The notes below the pieces were generated by a model. The model had not been told where the DNA came from. It did not search any database and saw only the letters and a list, made by a program, of their open reading frames with translations. Positions 29,914 through 42,400 of a DNA stretch of 64,000 bases are shown here, piece after piece (the first letter of the stretch is position 1; the number at the start of each line of letters is the position of its first letter). Source of the DNA: Isochrysis galbana (taxonomy: Eukaryota; Haptophyta; Isochrysidales; Isochrysidaceae); the NCBI GenBank assembly GCA_018136815.1, contig CM030931.1, positions 3,974,148-4,038,147 of the forward strand, read 5' to 3'. A program made the translations under genes and the position numbers.

Positions 29914-30260
29914 AGGGAGGGAGGGAGACACCCCCCTCTTCTCTCCGCCCACGGGAGCTTGCGGGAGCACACCCCGCCCTCCTCTCCCACCTCTTCTCGC
30001 CCAGCTGAGACCACAGCCTCTCGGTCCCTGTCCTCTTCTGCCCTCTCTCAGCTCCAAGAGGGGAGGGGGGAGGGAAGCGGGAGGGAGAGGGGGAGAGGGA
30101 GGGAGGCAGGGAGGGACGGAGAGCGGGAGCGAGGGAGAGAGAGGTCTCGTGCCACGGCTGCAGCTACAGCCGGAGTGAGATCAGCTCGCACTACAGATAC
30201 AGCTGGGGCGACGGTAGGAAACCCCCCAGTGAGCAAACTAGTGCCGGAGAGTCCGAGCGG
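27411..30260. other. Long gene-poor stretch with simple repeats
   Basis: A 156-codon frame at 27423-27893 (minus) has no recognised domain. At 28730-28790 the word gcgagaggaggtttacga occurs twice. From 28870 on come G, C and CT/GA runs. I see no convincing gene until the armadillo protein at 30261, whose 5' UTR and promoter probably lie in the CT-rich part. Confidence 0.5.
29310..29932. repeat. Long CT and GA microsatellites
   Basis: Nearly pure (CT)n with CTT interruptions at 29310-29445, more CT at 29690-29785 and (GA)n then (GGGA)n at 29880-29926. The strand switch from CT to GA allows hairpin or triplex folding. Long frames across it are artefacts. Confidence 0.95.
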
Positions 30261-32009
30261 ATGCCCTTATTCAGTTCTCGGCGGCGCGTCGTCGTCTTCC
30301 CCACGCCGGCCGAGCCGTCCTCCCCACCTAGTCGCTCGCCTCCTTTGTTCCGCCGCCCTTCATCGTCTGTCAATCTGGTGTCGCTCATCGCCTCAGGCCT
30401 ACGCTCGCCTGAGCAGGACGACGTGCTTGACGCACTTGATGCGCTCACTGACGCTCTTGGCAGGAACGAACTACGGACCACCACGCTCTGCAAGGAGCTG
30501 AGGGCCGCAGGCGTCGTGCAGCAGCTTCTCGCATGCGTCTCGCACCCCGAACCATACATCGCGCAGCAGGCGCTCGCAGGACTCGGCAACCTCTGCTCAC
30601 TCTCGGTCGACCCGGGCGCGAAGTCGACACATCGGCTGCTTCAAAAGTCCGACTTCGTCCAGCCTCTCTTGCGCGCGCTAGGGGCGGCCGACAGAGCAAC
30701 GTGTGTCTATGCGGCGGCGCTCGCGCAGAATGCCTCATCCAATCTTGAACTTGCCCAGATGCTCGCCGATGCGGGTGCTGTACATGTGCTTGAGCTTGTC
30801 ATCGCCGAGCTTGACGTGCCCAAGTGCTCAGCGGATGAGGCGCTCAGAGGTGGGATGGGGCCGAACTTGCTGCTGTACTTTGCAGCAGGAGCGCTCCAAA
30901 ACATTTGCGATGCGCCCCAGCAACTCATCGAGCGGCTGGCTAGGAGTCCTACCTCCCTTCTCCAACGCGTGCGGGCAGTACCTCGCACCGAGCACGTGCT
31001 GCGCGAGGCATCGCCACAGCACAACCGTGCTGTAAGATCGCAAGATCAGTCTGGAGCTCATCCGGCGAGCGCCCAAGCCCAACCAGTTGGCACGAAGAGC
31101 GCCTCGCGCTTCCCACTCACCAAGAGGTCCTCGAGCAGCGTCTCTCGGAGCCTGAGTTCGGAGGCGCTAGACCTTGGTTTGAGCTGGCATGCGCTTCGAA
31201 CCATTGCATGGCGCAATGGGCAGCAGCTCATCGCCAACCCATCCAGCGAGTATCCCACCTCCAACGCAGCCGAAGATGAATCCGAAGAGGGTGATAGTCG
31301 TGGCGCCGCGGAGAGCGCCCCCGGTGATGCCAGCACATGTCCCAGCGGCCCTGCTGTCGTGAGCCTGACCGCTGATATTCTGGATGAGACGTCAACGGTA
31401 TGCGCTGAAGTCTCGCCCGCGCAAACTGAGGCAGGGCATACGCACAGCCCTCGCTATGATGAAGTGGAGCCTCATCCGGAGCGGCGGACAGTGAACATGC
31501 CGTCATCGTCAACCGGCTCCTCGGGAGCTGGAGACTTGAGCGAATGTCCTGAGACGGTCCCCAAGGACTCGATTAGGACATCGGGGCCGCCCACCTCGCC
31601 TGAAGCGCCAGGGAACCATGGGCCATACTCTCGTCTCGTCCCCGCTCATAACACCAAGCCCGCCTCCGAGAGCCTTGGCTCCTTAATGCTACGGTCTTCC
31701 ACGGCGGAGGACCTTGCCATGCCAGGCTTTGGCTTGCCCACGCATGTAGACGGGGCCAGCCACTTCTCTAGCACCTACGTGACTGCGCGCTCTGCGATGC
31801 GCGCGAGCAACAATGACAGCAGCAATGCTGATGGTAGCGTGCGCAGCGGTCCATCGCGCAGGGCTTCGCTTAGCAGCACCCGCACTGCGAGCTTTGCCGG
31901 CTCGCGCACTAGTGCGGGCGGTAGCCTTGTCCACACTCCAAGGCGCTCAGCGGCCACACTGCACACAGATAGTGAGGACGAGGAGGATCGCGGAATACAG
32001 TTGCTTTAG
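30261..32009 (+). CDS. Armadillo-repeat protein with long disordered tail
   Basis: 582 aa from the ATG at 30261. Residues about 38-235 form helical repeats of ARM type: SPEQDDVLDALDALTDALGR, AAGVVQQLLACVSHPEPYIA then QQALAGLGNLCSL, LLRALGAADRATCVYAAALA and FAAGALQNICDAPQQLIERL. The rest is Ser/Thr/Pro-rich and acidic with no fold visible, ending EDEEDRGIQLL. Similar short ARM proteins act as scaffolds for protein binding; no specific partner can be named. No intron is obvious. It lies just downstream of the CT/GA-rich region. Confidence 0.7.
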   Translation: MPLFSSRRRVVVFPTPAEPSSPPSRSPPLFRRPSSSVNLVSLIASGLRSPEQDDVLDALDALTDALGRNELRTTTLCKELRAAGVVQQLLACVSHPEPYIAQQALAGLGNLCSLSVDPGAKSTHRLLQKSDFVQPLLRALGAADRATCVYAAALAQNASSNLELAQMLADAGAVHVLELVIAELDVPKCSADEALRGGMGPNLLLYFAAGALQNICDAPQQLIERLARSPTSLLQRVRAVPRTEHVLREASPQHNRAVRSQDQSGAHPASAQAQPVGTKSASRFPLTKRSSSSVSRSLSSEALDLGLSWHALRTIAWRNGQQLIANPSSEYPTSNAAEDESEEGDSRGAAESAPGDASTCPSGPAVVSLTADILDETSTVCAEVSPAQTEAGHTHSPRYDEVEPHPERRTVNMPSSSTGSSGAGDLSECPETVPKDSIRTSGPPTSPEAPGNHGPYSRLVPAHNTKPASESLGSLMLRSSTAEDLAMPGFGLPTHVDGASHFSSTYVTARSAMRASNNDSSNADGSVRSGPSRRASLSSTRTASFAGSRTSAGGSLVHTPRRSAATLHTDSEDEEDRGIQLL

Positions 32010-32342
32010 TGGTCCCATGGGGAGGGAGGTATCCATTGCGAATGGGCAATTGATCCCACGATGGACGGGGATCGCGAAACGCGTGCTCCCGTCTGATTCT
32101 TTTCATCATCCGGTGACTGGAGGGATCGCGGCCGGACGGGACGCCAGGGTTTAGACCACACACCACACACATCTTCATGCGCACCTCTTGACCTTGACGC
32201 GCTATTATCATTATCGCCTTCTTATTATTTGTCATGACGACTACGTGTTAAAAGGTTGCTGGAGGGGGAGTCTATCCTTGTAAACGGCACGTGGCACTGT
32301 CGCCTTCCGACAACGGCCCTTCAGCCTTCAGTTGTAATGGTA

Positions 32343-32680
32343 AAAGAAAACTTCTTATTATTCTCACCACTCGCGCGGCCCTGCACACTTCCTACGTAGC
32401 CACGTCCACTTTCCTTAATTCTCCCCGCACCTGCCTTGCGGCCCGTCCCCTCGTGCTCTTCTTAGGGGTAGCCTATTAGGGGCTGGGTGTTTGGGGCTTC
32501 CGGTCGTGGGTCGTGGGCGGATTGCGCCGGTTCTCGGAGGTCCTGTTATCGTTCTCGGCTCCCTCCTGCGCCTCCGGGCGGCCGGCTTCTTCGTTGGAGT
32601 ATTGTGATGTTCGTGTTACGTGGTACCCGGTTCCAGGTTCCAGGCGTTGGGTGTTCTGGGGGGTCACGTGTTGTGTGATA
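32343..32680 (-). mobile_element. SINE-like repeat with 15-bp target duplication
   Basis: 338 bp flanked by tcagttgtaatggta at 32328-32342 and at 32681-32695, an exact 15-bp target duplication. On the minus strand it ends in gagtggtgagaataataag before the left duplication. It carries gaagagcacgaggggacggg and gccgcaaggcagg like the copies at 23505, 49040 and 62708. The long duplication and A/T-rich tail mean it was inserted by LINE machinery. Confidence 0.85.
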
Positions 32681-33342
32681 TCAGTTGTAATGGTAGATGG
32701 TGATCTTTTTTGCTCTTGTAGTTGATAAACTTAAACTTGGAACCTAAGTCTGCAGTCTGCCGGAGCAGATGTCTAGCTAAGCCAAGTCTTCCGTGGTCCG
32801 TGGTAGTGGTGGACGCCTGACGCTGACGCCTGATGTGAATGTGAATGAATGAACGAGAGTCGAATGAACGACGGCCTGGAATGTAACGAGTAACGATAAC
32901 CTCACAAGTTTATCTTCTACTGGTAAAGGTAAACGCCCAGATCTTTCATCAACACTGACGGCCGCAACCAACACCGTTTTTCTTGTAGAGCGCGTACGTG
33001 TAGATTTTTTTGACCAGGGGGGGAATTCGGGGTGGAGAGCCGCCTGGACGTTGGACGTTGGCGCTCGCGCTCGCGCGCTCGCCACCACGCGTCGACGGCC
33101 CCAGCGTCGCGGAGGTAGAGGTTGTTGTCGATTACGAGCGCGAGCGATTCTATCGAAACAAGCTGGTGCTCGTTCGTTGGGCAAGTTTCAAGGGGCACAG
33201 AGCACAGTCTTGAGAAGGAGAGAGGGAACGCGCGCTATAGCTATAGCTATATATAGCTACGTGGCGACACAAGCCACAAGCCACGATGACACATCACACA
33301 TCACTCACAGCTCACAGTCACAGAACCGCCCAATCAACAAAA

Positions 33343-34499
33343 AAAAAACCTTTTAATATTCTCGCCTCGCTCGTGGCACTGGAAGACGCTCACGAAGCCT
33401 CGCCCTTTTTCTACCCACTCCCCCACTCCCTGCCTTGCGGCAACTCCCCTCGTGCTCTACTTAGGGGCCCGGGTCGTGCGGGGGTTTCGAGCTAGGCGGG
33501 GTGCACCTGTCCCCATCGGTAGGTTCTCTCCTTCCTCCTGTTTTGATGGGTGACCTGTCTATACAGTAGTTGTTGCCGGGCGTCTTAATATTAGTGCGTA
33601 CGAGCGTTCGCTCAGCGTGTCCGTGGTCATGGACGGTCGTCCGTCCGAGCTGTCGGTCTGAGCGGGGTGACGCGTCGCTTCATGCGAGTCTCTCGGCTAA
33701 GCCGAGAGCTTTCGCTACGAGGCCGAATTCCTCGCTGAGGTGTAGCCTGCCTTTCTCGTCTTCGACAAATATAGGGGTGCTGAGTTCTGTCGTTTTTTTG
33801 ATCTTCGGTTTTCTGCCCTGGGCGGCCTTATATGTGCGCATGGAGTTGTGGGGGTCTGGTGAGGTCTTGCCTCGAACTAAGGTGGCAAACCTTATTAGAG
33901 TGGCTTCAAGGACTGGTATGTAGTGGTAGTTGTACGCCTCGAAGTCAACTCTATAGAAGTCTTTTATTATGTATTTCCATGCTATTATATAGAGCGCTTT
34001 GAGGCTGTCGGGGGTGGTCATGCCGGGGTATGCGAAGAGTCTGTCTTTGATTTTTTGCGCACTCGATCTCTTAGGAGGAGGCGTGTGCTTTGCCAGGGCG
34101 TCTATGGTTTCGAATATCTTTTTAGTCTCGGGGCACCATGCTAAATGACACGATCCCTCTCTGTGGTCGCGGCATAGTCTACATTTAGTCGTTAGGCTAT
34201 TTGGGAATCTGTTCCTAGTGCCGATCCTCCTGTGAGTAATATGCTTAAAGTGCAGGTGTTTGTCCGTGTGTTTTAGCAGCGGCATTGCATATAGTCTAGC
34301 TATATGTATCCATTCATCTTTCGTGATGTTTAGTCTATTCTCCCATGCGGACCTCGCCGCTTGCGAGACGTTTTTTCGGGTCGTTTTAGTCGCTTCCCTG
34401 GCGATGTCGGAGACGGTGATCGCGTCAAGAGCGACCCTTCCTTTCCGTATGGCGTACTCGTCCGCCAACGGGTATTCCATGAATCTCGGGCCTTTGTAC
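33343..34499 (-). mobile_element. 5'-truncated LINE (ORF2 C-terminus plus 3' UTR), split by the gypsy element
   Basis: On the minus strand: the last 266 codons of ORF2 (34480-33680), then a 3' UTR with gcccctaagtagagcacgag, gccgcaaggcaggg and the tail gaggcgagaatattaaaagg plus T-run. Its target duplication accgcccaatcaacaaaa lies at 33325-33342 and again at 44825-44842, beyond the gypsy element. Only four LINE bases (44821-44824) are on the far side, so the gypsy element landed almost at the LINE's truncated 5' end. This fixes the order: LINE first, gypsy later. Confidence 0.9.
33680..34480 (-). pseudogene. LINE ORF2 C-terminal region
   Basis: 266 codons read KGPRFMEYPLADEYAIRKGR, a helical region, then TTKCRLCRDHREGSCHLAWC. 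The last is the C-x2-C...H-x4-C finger that follows the reverse transcriptase in L1/Tad-type LINEs. The C-terminal 60 residues are Lys-rich. The frame is intact but lacks endonuclease and RT, so it is a 5'-truncated copy with no function of its own. Confidence 0.8.
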
Positions 34500-35347
34500 T
34501 GACGAATTGTGATGGCCCTTAGGGCCTGAGGGCAATGAGGAAGGTGGCAAGCCGGCGGCAGGCGCGGCTGAGGAGACGGCTTCGGAGACGATGACGGGCT
34601 GAAGCCCGTCAGCAGAGGAAGGCGGGCAGGCGGGCTTGAGCGAGGGCGAGGACGGCGGCGAGAACGACATGGAACGAGCGGCGAGAGGCGAGGGCGAGTG
34701 AGAGGAGGGCTGTGATGGCAGGGGCTGGCGAGGCGAGGCGAGTTTGTTGGGTACGAGTGTTACGAGAGCGAGAGCGACGAGAGCGAGAGCGACGACGGAT
34801 GACGACTGACGACAGGACGACGGACAGAGACACCCAGGAAAACACCCCGACTCTCGCCCCACGACTTTCTCACATAACTCGACTGAAATCAAAACCAAAC
34901 ACTCCGATCAGACAACGACGGACGACGATCAAAGGGCGATCTGTCGGCGATCTTGTCTGGAACGGGAATCGCACCATAACGGAAACGAGGGGCAATCCTG
35001 CTGCACAAGATTCCAAGAGACCTACCAAATAAGACGAAAGGAGTGCGATGTGCCTAAGGGGGAGATACGAAGAGGTCGCAAATTAAACCTGATTGCCCCC
35101 AGAAGCAGATAAAGAACCGCAGGGGAGATAGCAAATTAAACCTATCTGCGAGGCGCCTGGGAGGAAGAAAGGTAGGGAAACTTCCCTTCTCTTTCGAGAG
35201 AAAGAGAGAGGGCGCTCCACAACCCACGATCCCATGCATCCAAGCGAAGCTTTTGACCGAGAACGAGAACGAGAGAATTATAACGATAAATACCGAACGA
35301 CGAAGAGAAGAGCGAAGCCTAACGAGTGTCGATTCGCGAATGCGACA
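34500..35347 (-). repeat. 3' LTR of the chromovirus
   Basis: 848 bp, the same length and, as far as read, the same sequence as 43968-44815. It contains an open frame of about 130 codons that in the 5' copy leads into gag-pol and here runs into the LINE flank. Confidence 0.95.
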
Positions 35348-35641
35348 CCCCCCTGCTAGGATCGAGCGTCCCGCGAGGAAAGAAGAGAACCTAACGGACA
35401 TCGGAGAGCTCCAAGCAAGCCACGAGAAAGGCAGAAGAGCAATCCTGAACGAGACCGAATGAGCCAAGAGCGAAGAGCGAATAAATCCGAAGAGCGAATG
35501 AAACAATAAATCTGAAGAGCGAATGAAACAATAAATCCGAATGGAGGGAGAGCCGCGCACCCAACGCCGAACCAAGACGGAAGACGTGATGAGCGACGCA
35601 CCGAGAAGTTACGAATTACGAACAACGAACAATCGAGGACC

Positions 35642-35885
35642 GAGGAGAACGCGGAACGACAAGAATCGAGAATCGAGAGCGAGAAACGAAGAACGCGGAA
35701 CGACGAGAATCGAGAATCGAAGAACGAGAAACGAAGAACGCGGAACGACGAGAATCGAGAATCGACGATGAATCGAAGAACGAGAAACGAAGAACGCGGA
35801 ACGACGAGAATCGAGAATCGACGATGAATCGAAGAACGAGAAACGAAGAACGCGGAACGACGAGAATCGAGAATCGAGAATCGAA
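35642..35885. repeat. Tandem repeats in the chromovirus 3' UTR
   Basis: About five units of 42-66 bp sharing gaagaacgcggaacgacgag and built from smaller gaatcga and gaacgac words. They lie between the end of pol and the 3' LTR. Confidence 0.85.
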
Positions 35886-36437
35886 GAACGAACGACGAAC
35901 GACGAACGACGAACTATAAGAATAGTGCGCGACGATCGAAGAGACAGGAAGTACCACACCCGTCCGGACGATAAGGTGTAGAATCGGCGGCCGGCGCGGC
36001 AGACCGCAGGACTCAACGCTGCAACCCATCCTCTTCTCTCTTTTACGAGAGTTTTACCTGGATGTTTGGGCGGTGTGGCGGCACCCAAGTCACAACGCGG
36101 CGTCTCCTGTTCTTCGATATATGAGTAGTCGAACAGCCAACGGCGAAAGGCGGCGAGATATCACGACGGGCTCGGCACGTCACGCGCGAGCTAAACGACG
36201 AGGTACGGGGGTCTCCTGACAGAGCGCAGCGAAAGGGGAGGGAGATCCATCCTCCGTGGTCGAAAGGGGGGGCGAGCCATACCTCTCTTCCCGCGGGGGG
36301 AACTATTCGGCGGCCGCGGGGGGAAATTCGGCGACCGCGGGGGGGAACAGGAAAAGAATTCCCGTACGTTCCCGTACCCCGATCAAACGTAAACGACGGC
36401 GTTGATAGATATCGGGGGGGCGTGACAGTCGAGACTG

Positions 36438-39400
36438 TCAGAAGAACGCAGAGGGTGTATCGAGGAGAGAGACGAGGGTGCGATCCGATGGCGACAGGCG
36501 TGCGGGAGCCTCGGAGCGACAGCGAACGAAGGTAGGCGAGGCAAGGGCAGCGTGCGCAAATGCGTGGGAGCCAAACCACGGGGAACCGCGCGATGATCCC
36601 GACGAGTACCACCACTGCCCGAGGACGAAGACCGCGTGCTGCGGCCGCATCATTGGACCTGCAGGGTTGGCAACAGACGGGCGGGCTGAGACGGGCAAAT
36701 GGGAGACATGAGCAATGGGGCCACTGTGCGAGGACGGTGCGAGACGAGGCGAGCGGCGCGGGGCCTGATGATCCGAGCCGGTGGTCTCGGATCCCACGGG
36801 AGCTTCGATCGCGTGCGACGTCGGCGGAGTTGAGACGGTCTGAGATTGTGATTCTGCAGCCCGCTTTCTCATCTGAGGCTTACGAAGAGGCGGGAAGGGG
36901 TGAGCATCATCATAGGCGGTGACGAGCGACTCGCAGCGGCGAAGCAGTTCGGCTAGCGGCTCCCATGTGGCCGCAGCTTTCGCGTAGCCACGCCATTTGA
37001 CGAGATACTGCCTTGAATCGCCTCGACCCTTGCGGTCAAGGAGGGAATCAACCAGATACTCATCTCTTTGGACGGGGTCTTCATCTGTGAGGGTATAGTA
37101 GGGACGGAGGTTAGTCACATGCACTTCCCCGGAGAGGAGGCGATTTTCTTGGTCGCGTAGTCGGTAGCGGCCAGCGCCAAGCGCCTCAGCAATGCGGTAC
37201 GGTCCGCTGTAGTGGTAGAGGAGCTTGTTGCGGTGTCCTGGAATCTTGCGAACCACCCTATCACCTGGGGCAAATTGGATGGGGGGAGAGTGAGTGCGTA
37301 GCGTGTCGGCGAGTGCGTCGGCTTGAGATTCTAAAGTTGCATCATAAGCCGCGGCCCACGCCGCCTTTAAACGACAATGCACTTTCCAAGCGTACGAGCG
37401 AATTTCCTGAGGTAACTCGGGAGGTGGGCCAGTGTCAGGTGGATCAGAAAGCTGTGCAGGCAGGCGAAGCTCACGGCCATAGAGCAAGGCAGCAGGCGAC
37501 ATGCGGGTAATGCGATTAGCTGAAGCGCGCATGCTCATTAGAAAGAACGGGAGATGATCGACCCAATGACCGCCGCCTTCATCGGTAGCGCGAGCCATGT
37601 TGATCAATGTTTGCTGAGCTCGTTCGACCAGGCCCACGCTCTCGTGATGATGAGGTGTGCTCGGCCGCAAGTCGGTGCCGGTGCGCTCGAGGATGATCGA
37701 GGTGAGTTGACTAGCGAGATTGCTGCCGGAGTCCGAGCGAAGTTGCCTTGGTACTCCGTGCCGAGAGACGACGTACGACATGAAGGCGTGAAGTGCGTCG
37801 GCACTCGAGGGGTCGCCGTTGTGAGGGGCCGCCTCGATCCAACGAGTGAGCGAGTCCACGAAAACGAGGAGCTTGTCGAAGCCTCGAGAGCCCTTGATGA
37901 AGTCGTGCGTGGGAGCCATCGACACGACGTCGCAGAAGACGATGTCGAACGGATAGGCGCCGACCTGCGGTCCCTTTGGATCTGCGAGGTGACGGAAGGG
38001 AGGCTTAGCTAAGGTGCACTCGTGGCATTGGCGAACGTGCTCACAGACGTCTGCGTTCATGCCAGGCCAAAAATATCGGTCGCGTAGAAGGCGCGCCATC
38101 CGGTTGTCGCCGAGGTGGCACAGGTGGTCGTGAAAGGCTTCGAGGTAGGCGCGGCGCATCGTCTTCGGCACGTAGAGGCAAAGCTTCTCGCCATCCCTCG
38201 TTGGCACTCGTCGGTAGAGTAGTCCAGATCGCAACAGGCATCGAGAAGATTCACGACTGAGCCAGCGCAAGCGACGGTGATCGAGATCGGGGTTGTGAGG
38301 AGACGAGGAGAGGAAGCGAATGAGGTCGTGGCAGTCAGGGTCCTCGGCCTGTGCCTCCTTGAGCGCCTCGGCGTTGGGTGTACCGACGTCGAGGTAGGAG
38401 AGGTTGATGGAATCCCTGGTCGTAGAGGACAATCTGGACGATCGTTCGTCGGCTTGCAGACTGGAGGCCGTGGTGGTACGAGAACGAGAGGCGGCGACGG
38501 CTGGTGGCTGACCATCCGATGCCGTGGTGGAGCGAGAGTTAGGGACGACGGCGGCTAGTAGCTGCCCACCCCCCTGCTTAGGAGCGGACGTCTCCGACGT
38601 CTCGTCGTCTGCCGCCACCAAGCGCGACACTCCATCAGCGTCTTTGTGGTTCGCGCCAGGTTTGTGCTCGACGGTAAAGCGGTACTCGGACAACTTGAGC
38701 GCCCATCGCATCAAGCGCGACGCCGGCCCACCCTGGACGGTGTCCTTCATGGTGTGCAACCAACGGAGCGCTTGGTGATCGATGACGAGGCGAAAGTGCC
38801 GGCCCCAAAGGTACGGTCGCCAAGTGCGAATGCTTTCCAGGGCGGCGAGAAGCTCCACCTCGGTGGTGGTCCAATGACGCTCCGCGGCGGTGAGGCGGCG
38901 ACCGTAATACGCGACGACATGCTCGTGCCCATGATCGTCGACTTGCGACAGAATACCACCAATACCCAGGGTACTGGCCGCGTCCGTTTTGACGATGAAC
39001 TCTTTGTCGTGACGAGGCGCCGCCAACACTGGAGCAGACGTGATGAGCTCGATGAGGCGACGGATCGCTGTCTGACACTCAGGTGACTGAGAGACGGTAG
39101 CCACATCGACGCCCGTACGAGTAAGGTCGGTGAGAGGTGCCGCGACGTGCGCGAAACCCTTGATGAACCGACGGTAGTACGAGCAAAGACCGAGAAACGA
39201 GCGGACCTTTTCGAGCGAATTGATGTGACGTGGATCAATCGAGCGTACCGCCTCGACTTTCTTGGGGTCCATCTCGAGACCACGACGAGAAACGACGTGC
39301 CCAAGGTACTCGCCCTTGATAGCGAACAAGATGCACTTGGAGGCCTTACACGAGAGACCGGCCCACCGGAGGCGCTCGAGGACGAGATCGAGACGGTGAA

Positions 39401-42400
39401 GCATTTGCTCGAATGAGGCGTCGATGCGTTCTTCGAGCGTGCTGCCTGTACCTGTCGACCAAATCCCGATGTCGTCCAGGTACGGCATGCAAATTTCCCA
39501 TGCGAGGCCTTGGAGCACCGCGTCCATGAGACGACACATGTAGGAAGGGCCGGATTGGACGCCGAACGGGAGGTAATTGAACTCGTACTTCTGGCGGTGG
39601 GTGCAGAACGCCGTGATGGGTTTGTCCTCCTCCTTGATGGGCAGACACCAGAAGCCGGAGGCGAGATCGAGCAAGCAGAGAAAGAGAGAATCTCGAGAAC
39701 CTTGGCCTCGGGATAGACGATCGATAGCTTCGACGGTGAGCGGTAGAGGGCTGTCCGAGATACGAAGCTTCGAGTTCGTGTCGCGATAGTCGACGCAGAA
39801 GCGAACAGATCCGTCCTTCTTGCCGACTAGGACGACCCGCGAAGCCCAAGGCGAATTCGACTTGCGGATGATGCCCGCCGCCTCCATCTCGGCGACGTGC
39901 TTGTCGACGATGGCGCGGCCCTCGTCACCCATCTTGGACGGAGCGTGTCGGTGGGCTGTAGCACCGGGGAGGAGAGGCAGCTCGACCTCCATGACGTGCG
40001 TGTGCCGAGGGTTCTTCGGGTCGAGGGCGAACGCGTCGATATGCCGTGCCAGCAGGCAGCGTACGCGCTGCTTCTGGGACGGCGACAATTGCTTGTCGGG
40101 GTCAATGGTGATAGCGTCGAGGAGCGCGCGCTGTGCCTCGGTGAGCGAGGACTCGGGGTCGTCTCCATCACCGGCGGCTGTCGACCGCGCCTCGTGCAAC
40201 TTGTACTCGATGTGAGCTGACGCCACCGGCGAGTACGCAGGAAGAGTTACAGGTCGTGGCGCCAAGTTCCAAACGGTGATCAACACCTCTCCCTCCGGAG
40301 TTGGAGTTTCGACGCTAGTGGCGACCATTGGAGGAGAATCGAGGCCATCACGAGGCGGTAGACGGTCGACGAGGATGGCGGAGTCGGGGTAGTTCTCGAT
40401 GACCTCTAGAGGTAGGCGAACAGAGAACGTACCCTTCGATCGCGCGGGGATGGTGATGGGCTGCCTGGTGTACAGAGCAAACTCTTTCAACGAGGCAGCC
40501 GACGACGGGGATCCCTTTGCGAAAAGCGGCTCGACATCGACAGCGGCGAACGAGGGAGAAGGAGACGAAGGAGGACTGCGAGTGAAGTCGAAACGAGGGG
40601 GCGGCTCGAGCTCGGGATCGAGGGGCGGCAATGGAATCGAAGACGGCATCGCCGGCGGCGACTCGCCGTGAGCCTGGCAGGATGAGAGATCGTCCGCGAT
40701 GGGGACGAGCGGCGAGTCATCCGCCTGAGGCGAGTCGGCGGAGATCATAGCGACTAGCGGTGCCGAAGAGATACGAGGGCGAGTAGATACGAGGGATGGA
40801 ACGCGACGATCGTTGACCACAAGGGTCAAGCGGCCATCACGTTTCGCATCAGGCGACAGTTCGATACAGGCGGCGTATGCTTCCAGGAAATCGTTTCCCA
40901 GGAGAAGCATAGGCGCGCCTTCGACGACGAGAAAGCGGTGCCGAAATTCGACACCGGAGAGGGAGAAAACCAACGTAGCGTAGCCGCGAGTTCGAAGGGG
41001 GTTACCATCCGGTCCGACAACGGCAGGTCGGTCCGAAGCGTGTTCGATCAAGACGCAAGCGTCGCGGGGCAATGCAGCCAACAACTCGGTGGTCACAACC
41101 GAGGGGCCGGCTCCCGTGTCGGCGAGAGTCTTGTTGACGGCGAGAGCGGAATCGACGATATAACGAGTAGGGCCCGTAGCGGATTGACGGCAAACGATAA
41201 GATCGCGAACATATAGGCAGTGACGGGGGTAGAGGCTCGGCGGCGTGTCGGAGACAAGCCTCGCCGGTACCTCCCTGGTCACAGAAGCGACAACAGCAGG
41301 AAGGCTGAGAGCAGGCGTGAAGCCCGAGGGAACGAAAGCGGCGTGCCGCTGCTTATGGTCGGCAATGACCTCAGCAACTGAGCGGCGAGCGGGGCGGTCG
41401 AGCGGAGGCAGCGGCGGGTGCAAGTCCGGCAAGGCACCCAAGCCTAGGCGAGATGGCGGCGTCGGAAGCAGAGCAAGGCGTTCCTGGCCTGACCAGGTTA
41501 GACGCAAGGCGGCATGCCAACCCTCTGGAGTAAGCGTGTCCGGAAAGGAAACGGAGGCACACGTCTCCAAGAGAGGAGGCATCGGCACAAACGGCGACGA
41601 GGACGAGGGAGAGGGAGAGGGAGTAAGGATCGGCAACGGCTCCTCCTCCACCGCGGGCGAATGAAGGCGGACCTCTGCGTCGAGAGCCGACGCTAGCGAC
41701 GGAGACAACGGCAGCCAGGCATACGAGATCGAGCCGTGCGCACCGCGCACCGCCGTCCATACACGCCAGCGGTTGCGGACCTTACGAATCATCCGAGCGG
41801 GACGAACGGGTAACAACGACGAGCGGGGCGACCCTAGCCACGGCCGCCACTCCCTATCAATCGCGGCGACACTCGAAACATTCGAAGGCTCAGAATTGGA
41901 ACCAGCCTGAGCCGCCAACCGGCTTGATTGCAGGTCACGAGCCTGAGATAGGAGGGAGGCGGCGGACGCGGCCGGACGAGTCGGAGTACGACGGCAGTAG
42001 TCGAGGACGACGGGCATCCACTGCATCGCCATCGCACCGGCGATACCCACGTAAGTGCGGCTGCGCATCGAGCCGCGATGAGGGGACATGGGGAGGTTTG
42101 CCATTGCGTGCTGGCGACCAGGAACAATGCACGTCGGCACGAGCGGAGGAAGGCTGGGCGAAAGGTAGAGCCCCGTAGCCTTAGTATGTCCCGTTCCATG
42201 TTGCCATGGATGGACGTATTGCGTGGCTTCGAGACCCCCGAGTAGCGACTTGGCATAGTGGTGCATCTTCGGGTTCTCCACCGCCAGAAACGGAGCCCTG
42301 GCGTTCAAGCGACGGCGAAATTGCGCGACGTCGCACTTAGCGATCAGCACGTCGGCATGCAAGCACGGGTTAGCGCAAAGGACCGAGTCCCTAACCGCAT

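Noticed and set aside
35642-35885. Possible CRISPR-like array
   Set aside because: The repeats are contiguous with no unique spacers and lie within a retrotransposon 3' UTR of a eukaryote.
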